This document shows, piece by piece, positions 56,790 through 64,000 of a stretch of 64,000 bases of DNA. The position numbers and the translations under genes were made by a program. Below the pieces are notes generated by a model, which saw only the letters and a list, made by a program, of their open reading frames with translations, searched no databases and was not told where the DNA came from. Location of the stretch: NCBI RefSeq assembly GCF_913063105.1, contig NZ_CAJXYQ010000017.1, forward strand, positions 46,491 through 110,490, written 5' to 3'. Positions within the stretch are counted from its first letter, which is position 1; each line of letters begins with the position of its first letter. This DNA comes from an uncultured Draconibacterium sp. (GTDB lineage Bacteria > Bacteroidota > Bacteroidia > Bacteroidales > Prolixibacteraceae).

Positions 56790-58145
56790 CTATTCTAAAG
56801 GTTGATCCTCATCGTCGTTAAAAATTTTGCTTCCAAAATTCTTATAAAACCAATTGTCAATGTTCGACTCGGTTACAGGTTCGTCTTTCTTTTTAGTGGC
56901 TTTTGGCTTAGCTTTTGACTTTTCTTTGGGCTTCCATCCAAATCCTCTCGATTTTGGTTTTGGATCAGGTTTGGGAGGAACAAACATTATGGTTTCTTCT
57001 TCCGGTTCAGTTTCGTGTTCCGGCTGGTAAGACTTGTCCTCAGCACTCTTGTTTTCCGCTGCAAATTCTTCATTAAGCGGCTCATTTTCAATTACCGCAC
57101 CGGCGGGTTCTTCAACATCATCATCAAGGTTAAAATTCTGCACTTCTTTTTCAGGCTGTAATTCCCGGTTTGGGTTAGTATCAAATCCGGTAGCCAAAAT
57201 AGTAACACTAATTTTATCGCCTAAACGTTCGTCGTATCCGTTACCCCAAATAATATCTGCTTCCTGTCCTGCTTTTTCCTGCAAGGTTTCTATTATCTCC
57301 CCAATTTCACCAATACGTATTTCTTCGCTACCCGAGATTATATTCAGCAAAATATTTTTTGTTCCATATATATCATTACTATCAAGTAATGGCGACTCAA
57401 GTGCTGCCTGAACAGCATCCATTGCACGTCCTTCGCCGGTGGCAAAGCCGGTTCCCATGATAAATACCTCGCTTTTTTGCATTACTGTTTCAACATCGGT
57501 ATAATCGATGTTTACATTTCCGTGAACCGTAATAATTTCGGCTACACCTTTAACGGCAGTTGCAACAATATTATCGGCCATTTTAAATGCCTGGCTTGCG
57601 GGCAAATCGCCATAAATATGGTGCAATCTGTCGTTGCTAATTACGAGCATACTGTCAACATATTCGGCCATTTTATCGATACCTTCCTGGGCCTGATTTC
57701 GGCGTTTGTTCCCTTCGGCCGGAGAAGGTATAGTAACCACGGCAATGGTTAAAATATTAAGTTCGCGTGCCAGGCTGGCAATTACAGGAGCTGCGCCTGT
57801 TCCGGTACCTCCCCCCATTCCGGCGGCTATAAACAACATTTTTGTGTTGTCTTGAAGAACCTGTTTCAGGTCTTCGTAATTTTCGCGTGCCGCTTCGGCT
57901 CCCTTTTCAGGCTTGTTGCCTGCGCCCCGGCCTTCGGTTAAGGTTGTTCCCAGTTGAATTTTAACAGGAACCGGGCTGTTATCCAAAGCTTGCGAATCGG
58001 TGTTGCAAATAATATAGTCAACTCCTTTTATTCCTTCTTCGAACATGTGATTGACCGCATTGCAACCACCACCGCCAACGCCAATTACTTTAATAATTGA
58101 TGATGCTGCCTTTGGAAATTGAAAATTTGCTAATTCTTCGGTCAT
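56790..58145 (-). CDS. ftsZ: Cell division protein FtsZ, divergent-tail paralog
   Basis: A 451-residue second FtsZ, upstream in tandem. GGGTGTG (111-117) and the T7 loop N212-I-D214-Y-T-D217 are kept, so GTP binding and hydrolysis are plausible. Differences: '[12 protein letters not shown]' where the other copy has TIPFRNEG, and 'KSEVFIM' where the standard has KSGMAVM. After ~residue 330 the tail is Pro/Lys-rich ('[13 protein letters not shown]...[12 protein letters not shown]') and ends in '[12 protein letters not shown]'; no PAFxRR peptide is seen. It may join the Z ring without binding FtsA in the standard way. That is inference. Confidence 0.95.
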   Translation of the reverse strand: MTEELANFQFPKAASSIIKVIGVGGGGCNAVNHMFEEGIKGVDYIICNTDSQALDNSPVPVKIQLGTTLTEGRGAGNKPEKGAEAARENYEDLKQVLQDNTKMLFIAAGMGGGTGTGAAPVIASLARELNILTIAVVTIPSPAEGNKRRNQAQEGIDKMAEYVDSMLVISNDRLHHIYGDLPASQAFKMADNIVATAVKGVAEIITVHGNVNIDYTDVETVMQKSEVFIMGTGFATGEGRAMDAVQAALESPLLDSNDIYGTKNILLNIISGSEEIRIGEIGEIIETLQEKAGQEADIIWGNGYDERLGDKISVTILATGFDTNPNRELQPEKEVQNFNLDDDVEEPAGAVIENEPLNEEFAAENKSAEDKSYQPEHETEPEEETIMFVPPKPDPKPKSRGFGWKPKEKSKAKPKATKKKDEPVTESNIDNWFYKNFGSKIFNDDEDQPLE

Positions 58146-58156
58146 ATCTTTTTGTT

Positions 58157-59440
58157 TTAATTTAATTCAAGATCTTCGTTATCATCGCCAAAAAAGTTTA
58201 TTGCACTTTGCAGCGCACCTTTCACATTGGTCATTAAACCACGGCCAGGTTTGCTTTGCTTAGGTTCGGGTAAAATTCGTTCTTCTGCTACATTTTTTGT
58301 TAACGAAAGTTTTAATGCGCCCAAAGCGGTTAACAATTCCGGGTTTTTCACTTCATCGCGACGGTTTACGGGTAAAATTACCGGGTGGGCTTTGCGTGCA
58401 TCCAGCCCGGTGTGAAACTTCACCAGGGTAATAATGTGTCCGAGATTTGAGGTTCCTCCAGCCAGTACAACTCCGGTTCCCAAACGATCCTCAACACCCG
58501 ACTTCTCAATTTCTGTCACCACACAATCAACAATCTCTTCCAGCCGGGCCTGAATAATATAAGCCAGGCTACGAATGGTAATTTCTTTGGGTTCCCACCC
58601 ATTATTTTTTGCAATGGTTACGGTGTCTTCCGATTTTATCTGATCGCCCAATGCCTGCCCATAACGCACTTTTAGGAGTTCGGCCTTTTCCATAAAAGTG
58701 GAGCAGCCGGCTTTTAGGTCGTTGGTAATTACTGCGCCGGCAAATGGGATAACTGCCGTATGAATCAGAGCATTATCGTAATAAATAGCCAGATTGGTTG
58801 TTCCTGCGCCAATATCGAGAACAACTGCCCCCATTTCTTTCTCGGGTTTTGATAAAGCTGCCTCAGCCAAGGCCAACGAAGAATGGTAAACTTCGCCAAG
58901 CTGCACACCAACACTTTCGAGTACCCGGTTCAGAATCTGGTAATCGCGATCGGGCATAATAACCAGTTTGTATCGCGCTTCAATTTTTCTACCTGTGGCT
59001 CCAACAGGTTTTAATTCCTCAATTTCATCATCAATAATAAACGATGTTGGAATAACTTTTATAATGCGGTAATCACCCTTTATCTTCAGGCTTTTAGCTT
59101 CGTTGTACAGTTCATCAATATCCAGGTTGGTAACTACACCTCCATCCCCGGTAAAACGCGTTGCCTTGTAATCGATGGTGTGCATATGTTTTCCGGCGCA
59201 AGCAATATCCACAACGTCTATTTCTTCCTCCAGCTGCTGGTCGAGTTGTTCGAGCACAGCTGTGAGCGCCTCGGTTGCATCGGCCAGATTAAATATCAAG
59301 CCTCTTTTTATTCCTGCAGAAGGAACCTGTGCAACCGCAAGGATTTCCATTTTTCCTTCGGCGGTTGCAACACCTGCCATGGCTACCATTTTTGCGGTGC
59401 CAATATCGACAACAACTGAAAGGTTTGTTTTTGAAGCCAT
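58157..59440 (-). CDS. ftsA: Cell division protein FtsA
   Basis: A 427-residue actin-like ATPase that tethers FtsZ to the membrane. 'VVDIGTAKMVAMAG' and 'VVLDIGAGTTNLAIY' (phosphate loops), the 1C subdomain and a final amphipathic helix ('GALQSAINFFGD') are visible. It sits 11 bases before the first ftsZ and 2 bases after ftsQ. Only one FtsA is present to serve both FtsZ copies. Confidence 0.97.
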   Translation of the reverse strand: MASKTNLSVVVDIGTAKMVAMAGVATAEGKMEILAVAQVPSAGIKRGLIFNLADATEALTAVLEQLDQQLEEEIDVVDIACAGKHMHTIDYKATRFTGDGGVVTNLDIDELYNEAKSLKIKGDYRIIKVIPTSFIIDDEIEELKPVGATGRKIEARYKLVIMPDRDYQILNRVLESVGVQLGEVYHSSLALAEAALSKPEKEMGAVVLDIGAGTTNLAIYYDNALIHTAVIPFAGAVITNDLKAGCSTFMEKAELLKVRYGQALGDQIKSEDTVTIAKNNGWEPKEITIRSLAYIIQARLEEIVDCVVTEIEKSGVEDRLGTGVVLAGGTSNLGHIITLVKFHTGLDARKAHPVILPVNRRDEVKNPELLTALGALKLSLTKNVAEERILPEPKQSKPGRGLMTNVKGALQSAINFFGDDNEDLELN

Positions 59441-59442
59441 AA

Positions 59443-60195
59443 TTACCGTCTTTTTGCTATTACCTGATCTTTATATTTTAAACTAACTGATTTATACTTG
59501 TTCCAATTATCGTTTGCAAGAATTTGCTTATAAAAGGCTTTCATATTTCGCAGTTTTTGCGGATAATTTTCCAATGTCCCAAACTCAATAAAATGATCGC
59601 CAACCAAGGGAATAAGCACTACATCTCCATTTTTTTGCACATGAATCTGTTCTATTTGCGCTTCCCAGAAACTATCATTCTCTATACTTAAAACACAAGG
59701 CAACAATTGCTTGCGTGCATACTCTTCGTTTATATTTCCGGTAGCGACCAACACATTTGCCGCGTAATTTATTGACACCGGTATTTTACCGCCATATTTA
59801 TCAAGGTAGTAGTTATTGTTTCCTGCAAAAATGCGAACAACGGGTTTGCGGTGTTTTACGTTTATAGCCAGCGCACCCTTAAACGAAGCACTGTCAGTAC
59901 GAGTTACCACCTTAAACACCTCTGCATCCAAAATCGCCTCGTGCTTTTTCACTGTATTTTCAAGAAGTTCGGCATCAATGGCATCAAAATCTTTTCCAAT
60001 AATATCTTTATCAATCGCTGTAACCAATGCGATTAATTCGGTACGATCTACTTTTATTACCTCATCTGCCTCGTAATTAATTTCGATGGTACTGCAAACG
60101 GCATTCTTATACTCTAACGAAGTAAAAGCCAGTGTTACCAACAAAAAAGCCAGTAAAACTGCCAGACCACCTATTTTTGCAAACTTTTTAAACAT
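59443..60195 (-). CDS. ftsQ: Cell division protein FtsQ
   Basis: A 250-residue bitopic membrane protein of the divisome. One N-terminal transmembrane helix (~10-28) is followed by a periplasmic domain with POTRA-like and beta regions. Position between murC and ftsA agrees with FtsQ. It overlaps the murC end by 8 bases. Confidence 0.9.
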   Translation of the reverse strand: MFKKFAKIGGLAVLLAFLLVTLAFTSLEYKNAVCSTIEINYEADEVIKVDRTELIALVTAIDKDIIGKDFDAIDAELLENTVKKHEAILDAEVFKVVTRTDSASFKGALAINVKHRKPVVRIFAGNNNYYLDKYGGKIPVSINYAANVLVATGNINEEYARKQLLPCVLSIENDSFWEAQIEQIHVQKNGDVVLIPLVGDHFIEFGTLENYPQKLRNMKAFYKQILANDNWNKYKSVSLKYKDQVIAKRR

Positions 60196-61579
60196 GACCT
60201 AATTTTTCCATCAGTTCAGTTATATCATCAACCATGCGGTCAATATCTCCTGCTCCCATCGTAAGAACAACCTCATTTCTGTCGGTTTTTAATATTTTCA
60301 ATACTTCTTCGCGTTCGGCCAGAATTTTATTTTCTATTTTCATTTGCTTGAAGATAATAGCCGACGACACTCCGGGCATTGGCTCTTCTCTGGCCGGATA
60401 AAGCGGAATAAGGATGGCCTTATCGAGCAAATCCAGACTTTCGGCAAATTCAGTAGCAAAATCTTTGGTTCGCGAGTACAAATGAGGCTGAAACACACCT
60501 GTTAACTTTTTCCCGGGGAACAGTGCCTTCACCGAATTGATAAAAGCTTTCAACTCCTCGGGGTGGTGCGCATAGTCATCAATATATATTTTCTTTTCCG
60601 AGCGGTGTCGAATATCAAACCTTCGTGCTACCCCCTCGTAATCTTCAATTCCTGATTTTATTGCATTAGCAGACGCCCCGGCCAGCCATGCCAAAGCACA
60701 AGCCCCAACCGTATTTTCAACATTTACCAGCCCCGGATAATTCATTTTACAATTGGCGATTATCCCGCCGGGTGTTTTTAAATCGAAAACGTAAAATCCG
60801 GTTTTTTCATTTAAACGAAGATTGCAAGTGGCAAAATCGGTTTTTCCTTTTAAGGAATAGGAATAAACCCGGGCCTGCGTTTTTGTTGTATCAAGTTCAA
60901 TTCCCTCTTTAACCACCAATTTCCCATCGGGCTGAATTTGAGATATAAATTTCTCGAACGACTCCACTATCTTTTCCTTCGCTCCATAAATATCCAAATG
61001 GTCGGCATCAACCGATGTTACCAATGCCAGCTGTGGTTTTAAATGCAGAAACGACCGATCAAACTCATCAGCTTCAGCCACAATCCAGGGCGAATCGTTT
61101 TTGGGCAAAACAAGGTTACTTCTGAAGTTTTTAGAGATTCCGCCTAGAAATGCGCCACAACCCAATTCTGTTTTATCCAGAATATTAGCAACAATTGTGC
61201 TTGTGGTGGTTTTTCCGTGTGTGCCGGCAACGCCAACACCCTGCTTTTCGTTGCAAATCATACCTAAAACTTTGGCTCTTTTAAACAGGCCAATTGGCTG
61301 GCTTTGAAACCAGTTTAATTCCTTATGTTCGTCGGGCAAAGCAGGGGTATAAACAGCAATGGTTTCAGACGGATTCCATTTTGATGGGATATTTCGGATA
61401 TCATCATCAAAGTGAATATCAATTCCCTCTTTCTGCAAAGCATCGGTTAATGCTGTAGGCGTGCGGTCGTAACCGGCCACATTTCGCCCCGAGAATTTAA
61501 AATACCGTGCAAGCGCACTCATCCCAATTCCTCCTATTCCGAGGAAATACACATTCTTTATTTTCTGAATGTTTTCCAT
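60188..61579 (-). CDS. murC: UDP-N-acetylmuramate-L-alanine ligase
   Basis: A 463-residue cytoplasmic Mur ligase that adds L-Ala to UDP-MurNAc. 'FLGIGGIGMSALA' binds the UDP part, the P-loop is GTHGKTT (119-125), and 'DDYAHHPEE' holds the Asp/His motif of the third domain. Length is typical. It lies between murG (3 bases) and ftsQ (8-base overlap). Confidence 0.97.
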   Translation of the reverse strand: MENIQKIKNVYFLGIGGIGMSALARYFKFSGRNVAGYDRTPTALTDALQKEGIDIHFDDDIRNIPSKWNPSETIAVYTPALPDEHKELNWFQSQPIGLFKRAKVLGMICNEKQGVGVAGTHGKTTTSTIVANILDKTELGCGAFLGGISKNFRSNLVLPKNDSPWIVAEADEFDRSFLHLKPQLALVTSVDADHLDIYGAKEKIVESFEKFISQIQPDGKLVVKEGIELDTTKTQARVYSYSLKGKTDFATCNLRLNEKTGFYVFDLKTPGGIIANCKMNYPGLVNVENTVGACALAWLAGASANAIKSGIEDYEGVARRFDIRHRSEKKIYIDDYAHHPEELKAFINSVKALFPGKKLTGVFQPHLYSRTKDFATEFAESLDLLDKAILIPLYPAREEPMPGVSSAIIFKQMKIENKILAEREEVLKILKTDRNEVVLTMGAGDIDRMVDDITELMEKLGHV

Positions 61580-61582
61580 CCT

Positions 61583-62686
61583 TTATCTCACTAATTTCTC
61601 TATTTCATCAACAATTTTCACCGTAGCATCGGGTTTGGCCAGTTCTTTACTTTTGCCCGCCAATGTTGCACAGCGGTCTTTATCAGCCACCACCTCAAAT
61701 GCCAATGGGAATAATTTTTCATCAATCTCATCGTCGCGCACCATTAATGCAGCTTGCTTATCTACCAAAGCCATTGCATTTTTTGTTTGATGGTCTTCTG
61801 ATACGTTTGGCGATGGCACCAAAATAGAGGCTTTACCTACCAAACAAAGTTCTGAAATGGTTCCGGCACCGGCACGCGATATTACCAGGTTAGCCACCTC
61901 GTAGGCCAAATCCATGCGCGTAATAAACTTATGAATATGAAGGTTGCCCGTTTTTTTTCCGTTCAGCTCTTCCTGAATATTTTTAAAATAATAGGCTCCT
62001 GTTTGCCAGATTACCTGCACACCGGAAGCCGCAATCAATTCAATATTTTTTAAAACCGCCTGGTTTACCGAGCGGGCACCAAGGCTTCCGCCCACAATCA
62101 AAACCACTTTGTCGGTTTCTGTTAGGTTAAAGAACTCCAGTGCTGTTTTTCTGTCTTGTTTTTCAGTAAGGTTTTTACGAACCGGATTACCGGTCAGAAT
62201 AATCTTATCAGCCGGAAAAAAGCGCTCCATGTTATCGTAGGCAACGCAAATGCAGTTGGCTTTTTTACTTAAAAGTTTATTGGTTATTCCGGCATACGAA
62301 TTTTGTTCCTGAATAAGGCTTGGCACCTTATTTTTAGCAGCTGCCCGTAGCAAAGGACCACTGGCATAACCGCCCACGCCAATAGCTACCTGCGGATTAA
62401 AATCGGCGACAATTTTTTTGGCCAGCCTGGCACTTTGCCGCAGTTTTTTAAAAAAAGTAATAAGCTTAAGGCTTGGTTTCCGCGGAAACCCCATAACCGG
62501 CAAACCAATAATTTTGTATCCTGCTGCAGGCACGCGCTCCATTTCCATTCGGTCTTCGGCTCCAACAAACAAAATATCCACATCGGGATTGCGCATTTTT
62601 ATTTCGTTGGCAATTGCCAAAGCCGGAAAGATATGTCCTCCGGTGCCTCCTCCGCTTACAATTACCTTATTTATTTTTTTATTCAT
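61583..62686 (-). CDS. murG: UDP-GlcNAc:lipid I N-acetylglucosaminyltransferase
   Basis: A 367-residue peripheral membrane glycosyltransferase (GT28) that converts lipid I to lipid II. 'GGGTGGHIFPA' (12-22) is the N-terminal motif; 'VGGSLGARSVNQ' and 'ISRAGAGTISEL' form the donor site. It is 3 bases before murC and 45 bases after ftsW. Confidence 0.97.
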   Translation of the reverse strand: MNKKINKVIVSGGGTGGHIFPALAIANEIKMRNPDVDILFVGAEDRMEMERVPAAGYKIIGLPVMGFPRKPSLKLITFFKKLRQSARLAKKIVADFNPQVAIGVGGYASGPLLRAAAKNKVPSLIQEQNSYAGITNKLLSKKANCICVAYDNMERFFPADKIILTGNPVRKNLTEKQDRKTALEFFNLTETDKVVLIVGGSLGARSVNQAVLKNIELIAASGVQVIWQTGAYYFKNIQEELNGKKTGNLHIHKFITRMDLAYEVANLVISRAGAGTISELCLVGKASILVPSPNVSEDHQTKNAMALVDKQAALMVRDDEIDEKLFPLAFEVVADKDRCATLAGKSKELAKPDATVKIVDEIEKLVR

Positions 62687-62731
62687 GTTTTGTTTTATTC
62701 ATACCTACCTATCGAGCCAATTTCATATCGT

Positions 62732-63952
62732 TTAATCGTTGGCGCTTTCATTTTCAATTTCATAATCTTCGTCTGGTGCCTTTATCATAATTGGCTGTTC
62801 TGTTACTTCTTTATCTTGCTGATTTTGATGGCTAACACTTAATATGAGACCAAAAGCCAGCGAGGTAAACAACAAGGATGTTCCGCCCAGACTTATCCAT
62901 GGCAATGGTTGCCCGGTTACCGGTAAAGCACCGCTTGAAACACCAATGTTTATCATAGCCTGAAAGACGAGCACCAGCGTTAAGCCGATAACCAAAAATG
63001 CCGGAAATGTTCGGGTTGCCCGCCGCACAATTACAACGCCACGGAAGAAAAATATAAGGAATAACATGATAACGGCAATACCGCCCAGCAAGCCATATTC
63101 TTCAACAATAATTGCAAAAATAAAATCGTTATAGGCCGCGGCCATATAGTTGCTCACATCCGAATGTCCGGGGCCTTTTCCAAAAATTCCTCCGGTGTAA
63201 ATGGCCAGTTTGGCGTAATCGGCCTGGGTTATGCCTTTTTCCGAGTTTGGGTCGCCATGAATAAATCGCTCAATACGGCCTTTCATGGTTTGTACTCGCC
63301 CGAAACCAGAAGGCAGCATTTCTGCCGTAATGTATATTACTACTACCAGTGCAATACCTGCCCCCACAACCGAAAACAGATATTTCAGGGGTATTCGGCC
63401 GCAAAACATCATGGTCATTATTGTAGCAAACAGCAATGCCGAGGTCGAGAAATCGGATATAAAAATAAGACCGCAAACAATACCGGTATAAAAAATTATC
63501 TTCTTAAATGCTTCCCACAAATCGCCTTTTGTTTTTTGCCGTTTTCCAAGAATTTTTGCCGAAAACAGAATCAACGCTATTTTGGCCATTTCGGCCGGTT
63601 GGAAAGTTACTCCCCAGAAGTTGAGTGTTCGTCCGCTGGTAGAAACAAACTGCGTTCCGCGCATGAGCACCGAAAAAAGCAAAAAAGCAATACTTGCCAG
63701 CAAGGCCCACCAGGCGAGTTTCGAATACAGCTTTATGGGCAATACATTTACCATTACCAATATAACGGCAATGCCGGCACTTAAAAAACCAACCTGGCGA
63801 AACAGGTATTTTAAAGTGTTTCCCGAGGCCACACGATAAGCCAATGCACCGGTTGAACTGTACACAATTAGCAGCGACAACACTGACAAGAGCATCAGCA
63901 CCATCCAAAGTACACGATCGCCTTTAAATAATTTCAGAATGGAATGTTGCAT
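62732..63952 (-). CDS. ftsW: Peptidoglycan polymerase FtsW (SEDS family)
   Basis: A 406-residue membrane protein with about 10 hydrophobic helices. It is the septal SEDS glycosyltransferase that polymerises lipid II. Typical motifs are 'FQPAEMAKIALI', 'VEEYGLLGG' and 'PLPWISLGGTS'. Its start codon overlaps the murD stop by one base. Confidence 0.95.
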   Translation of the reverse strand: MQHSILKLFKGDRVLWMVLMLLSVLSLLIVYSSTGALAYRVASGNTLKYLFRQVGFLSAGIAVILVMVNVLPIKLYSKLAWWALLASIAFLLFSVLMRGTQFVSTSGRTLNFWGVTFQPAEMAKIALILFSAKILGKRQKTKGDLWEAFKKIIFYTGIVCGLIFISDFSTSALLFATIMTMMFCGRIPLKYLFSVVGAGIALVVVIYITAEMLPSGFGRVQTMKGRIERFIHGDPNSEKGITQADYAKLAIYTGGIFGKGPGHSDVSNYMAAAYNDFIFAIIVEEYGLLGGIAVIMLFLIFFFRGVVIVRRATRTFPAFLVIGLTLVLVFQAMINIGVSSGALPVTGQPLPWISLGGTSLLFTSLAFGLILSVSHQNQQDKEVTEQPIMIKAPDEDYEIENESAND

Positions 63953-64000
63953 TACAAATTCCTTACTTCTTTTTTAAATTGATTTCCTCTGTCTTCGTAA
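63952..64000 (-). CDS. murD: UDP-N-acetylmuramoylalanine-D-glutamate ligase, C-terminal end
   Basis: Only the last 15 codons lie in the window: the peptide YEDRGNQFKKEVRNL, matching the usual MurD C-terminus ('...DYEDRGxxF...'). The stop TAA (63954-63952) shares a base with the ftsW start. The rest is beyond the right edge. Confidence 0.82.
   Translation of the reverse strand, partial: YEDRGNQFKKEVRNL

Noticed and set aside
1..64000. CRISPR arrays, insertion sequences, prophage genes, rRNA
   Set aside because: I found no regularly spaced repeats, transposase-like proteins, phage proteins or rRNA-like sequence in the window.

Overview
The window reads as chromosomal DNA from a member of the Bacteroidota, most likely the Marinilabiliales/Prolixibacteraceae group. 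The evidence is AT-rich DNA, several promoter-like elements of the Bacteroidetes type (TTG, about 19 nt, TAnnTTTG), weak Shine-Dalgarno signals, TonB-dependent receptors with carboxypeptidase-like plug extensions, a LruC-domain lipoprotein, lipoprotein-type sulfatase and fucosidase, BNR/VPS10-like repeat proteins, and LytTR two-component genes. The exact genus is inference. I see no phage, IS element, CRISPR array or rRNA.

Layout. 1-7.3 kb: the end of an OmpA/TPR-type protein, an M20 dipeptidase, a lipoprotein sulfatase, an endonuclease/exonuclease/phosphatase protein and a GH29 alpha-L-fucosidase (sulfated, fucosylated glycan use). 7.5-13.8 kb: a tightly coupled plus-strand operon with an HdrA-like/ferredoxin protein, a radical SAM enzyme, a DUF116-isoprenyl diphosphate synthase fusion, a small prenyltransferase/cyclase-fold protein and a DxDD class II terpene cyclase. 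This looks like an uncharacterised isoprenoid pathway. 13.8-19.9 kb (minus): OB-fold lipoprotein, M23 peptidase, YitT-like membrane protein, leuS. 20.1-31.3 kb (plus): LruC lipoprotein, gdhA, LpxH-like phosphoesterase, TonB receptor, DNA glycosylase, small membrane protein, second TonB receptor. 31.4-38.5 kb: small hypothetical, membrane and exported proteins, then a TPR histidine kinase with its NarL-type regulator. 38.6-47.2 kb (minus): BNR-repeat protein, LytTR regulator/LytS-type kinase/LiaF-like membrane proteins, glnS. 47.3-54.8 kb: folB, tRNA-Cys, a Gfo/Idh/MocA oxidoreductase, an acyltransferase, an APC permease, an exported O-methyltransferase, a candidate small RNA, cyclophilin, a MetH-activation-domain protein and a small acidic protein. 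54.9-64 kb (minus): the division and cell wall (dcw) cluster murD(end)-ftsW-murG-murC-ftsQ-ftsA-ftsZ-ftsZ-yqeY.

The two standout points are the radical SAM/DUF116/terpenoid operon and the tandem pair of ftsZ genes. Both FtsZ copies keep the GTPase and T7-loop residues, but only the downstream copy has a canonical VPAFKRR-type C-terminal peptide. The upstream copy has a long Pro/Lys-rich tail instead, which suggests a division of labour in the Z ring.
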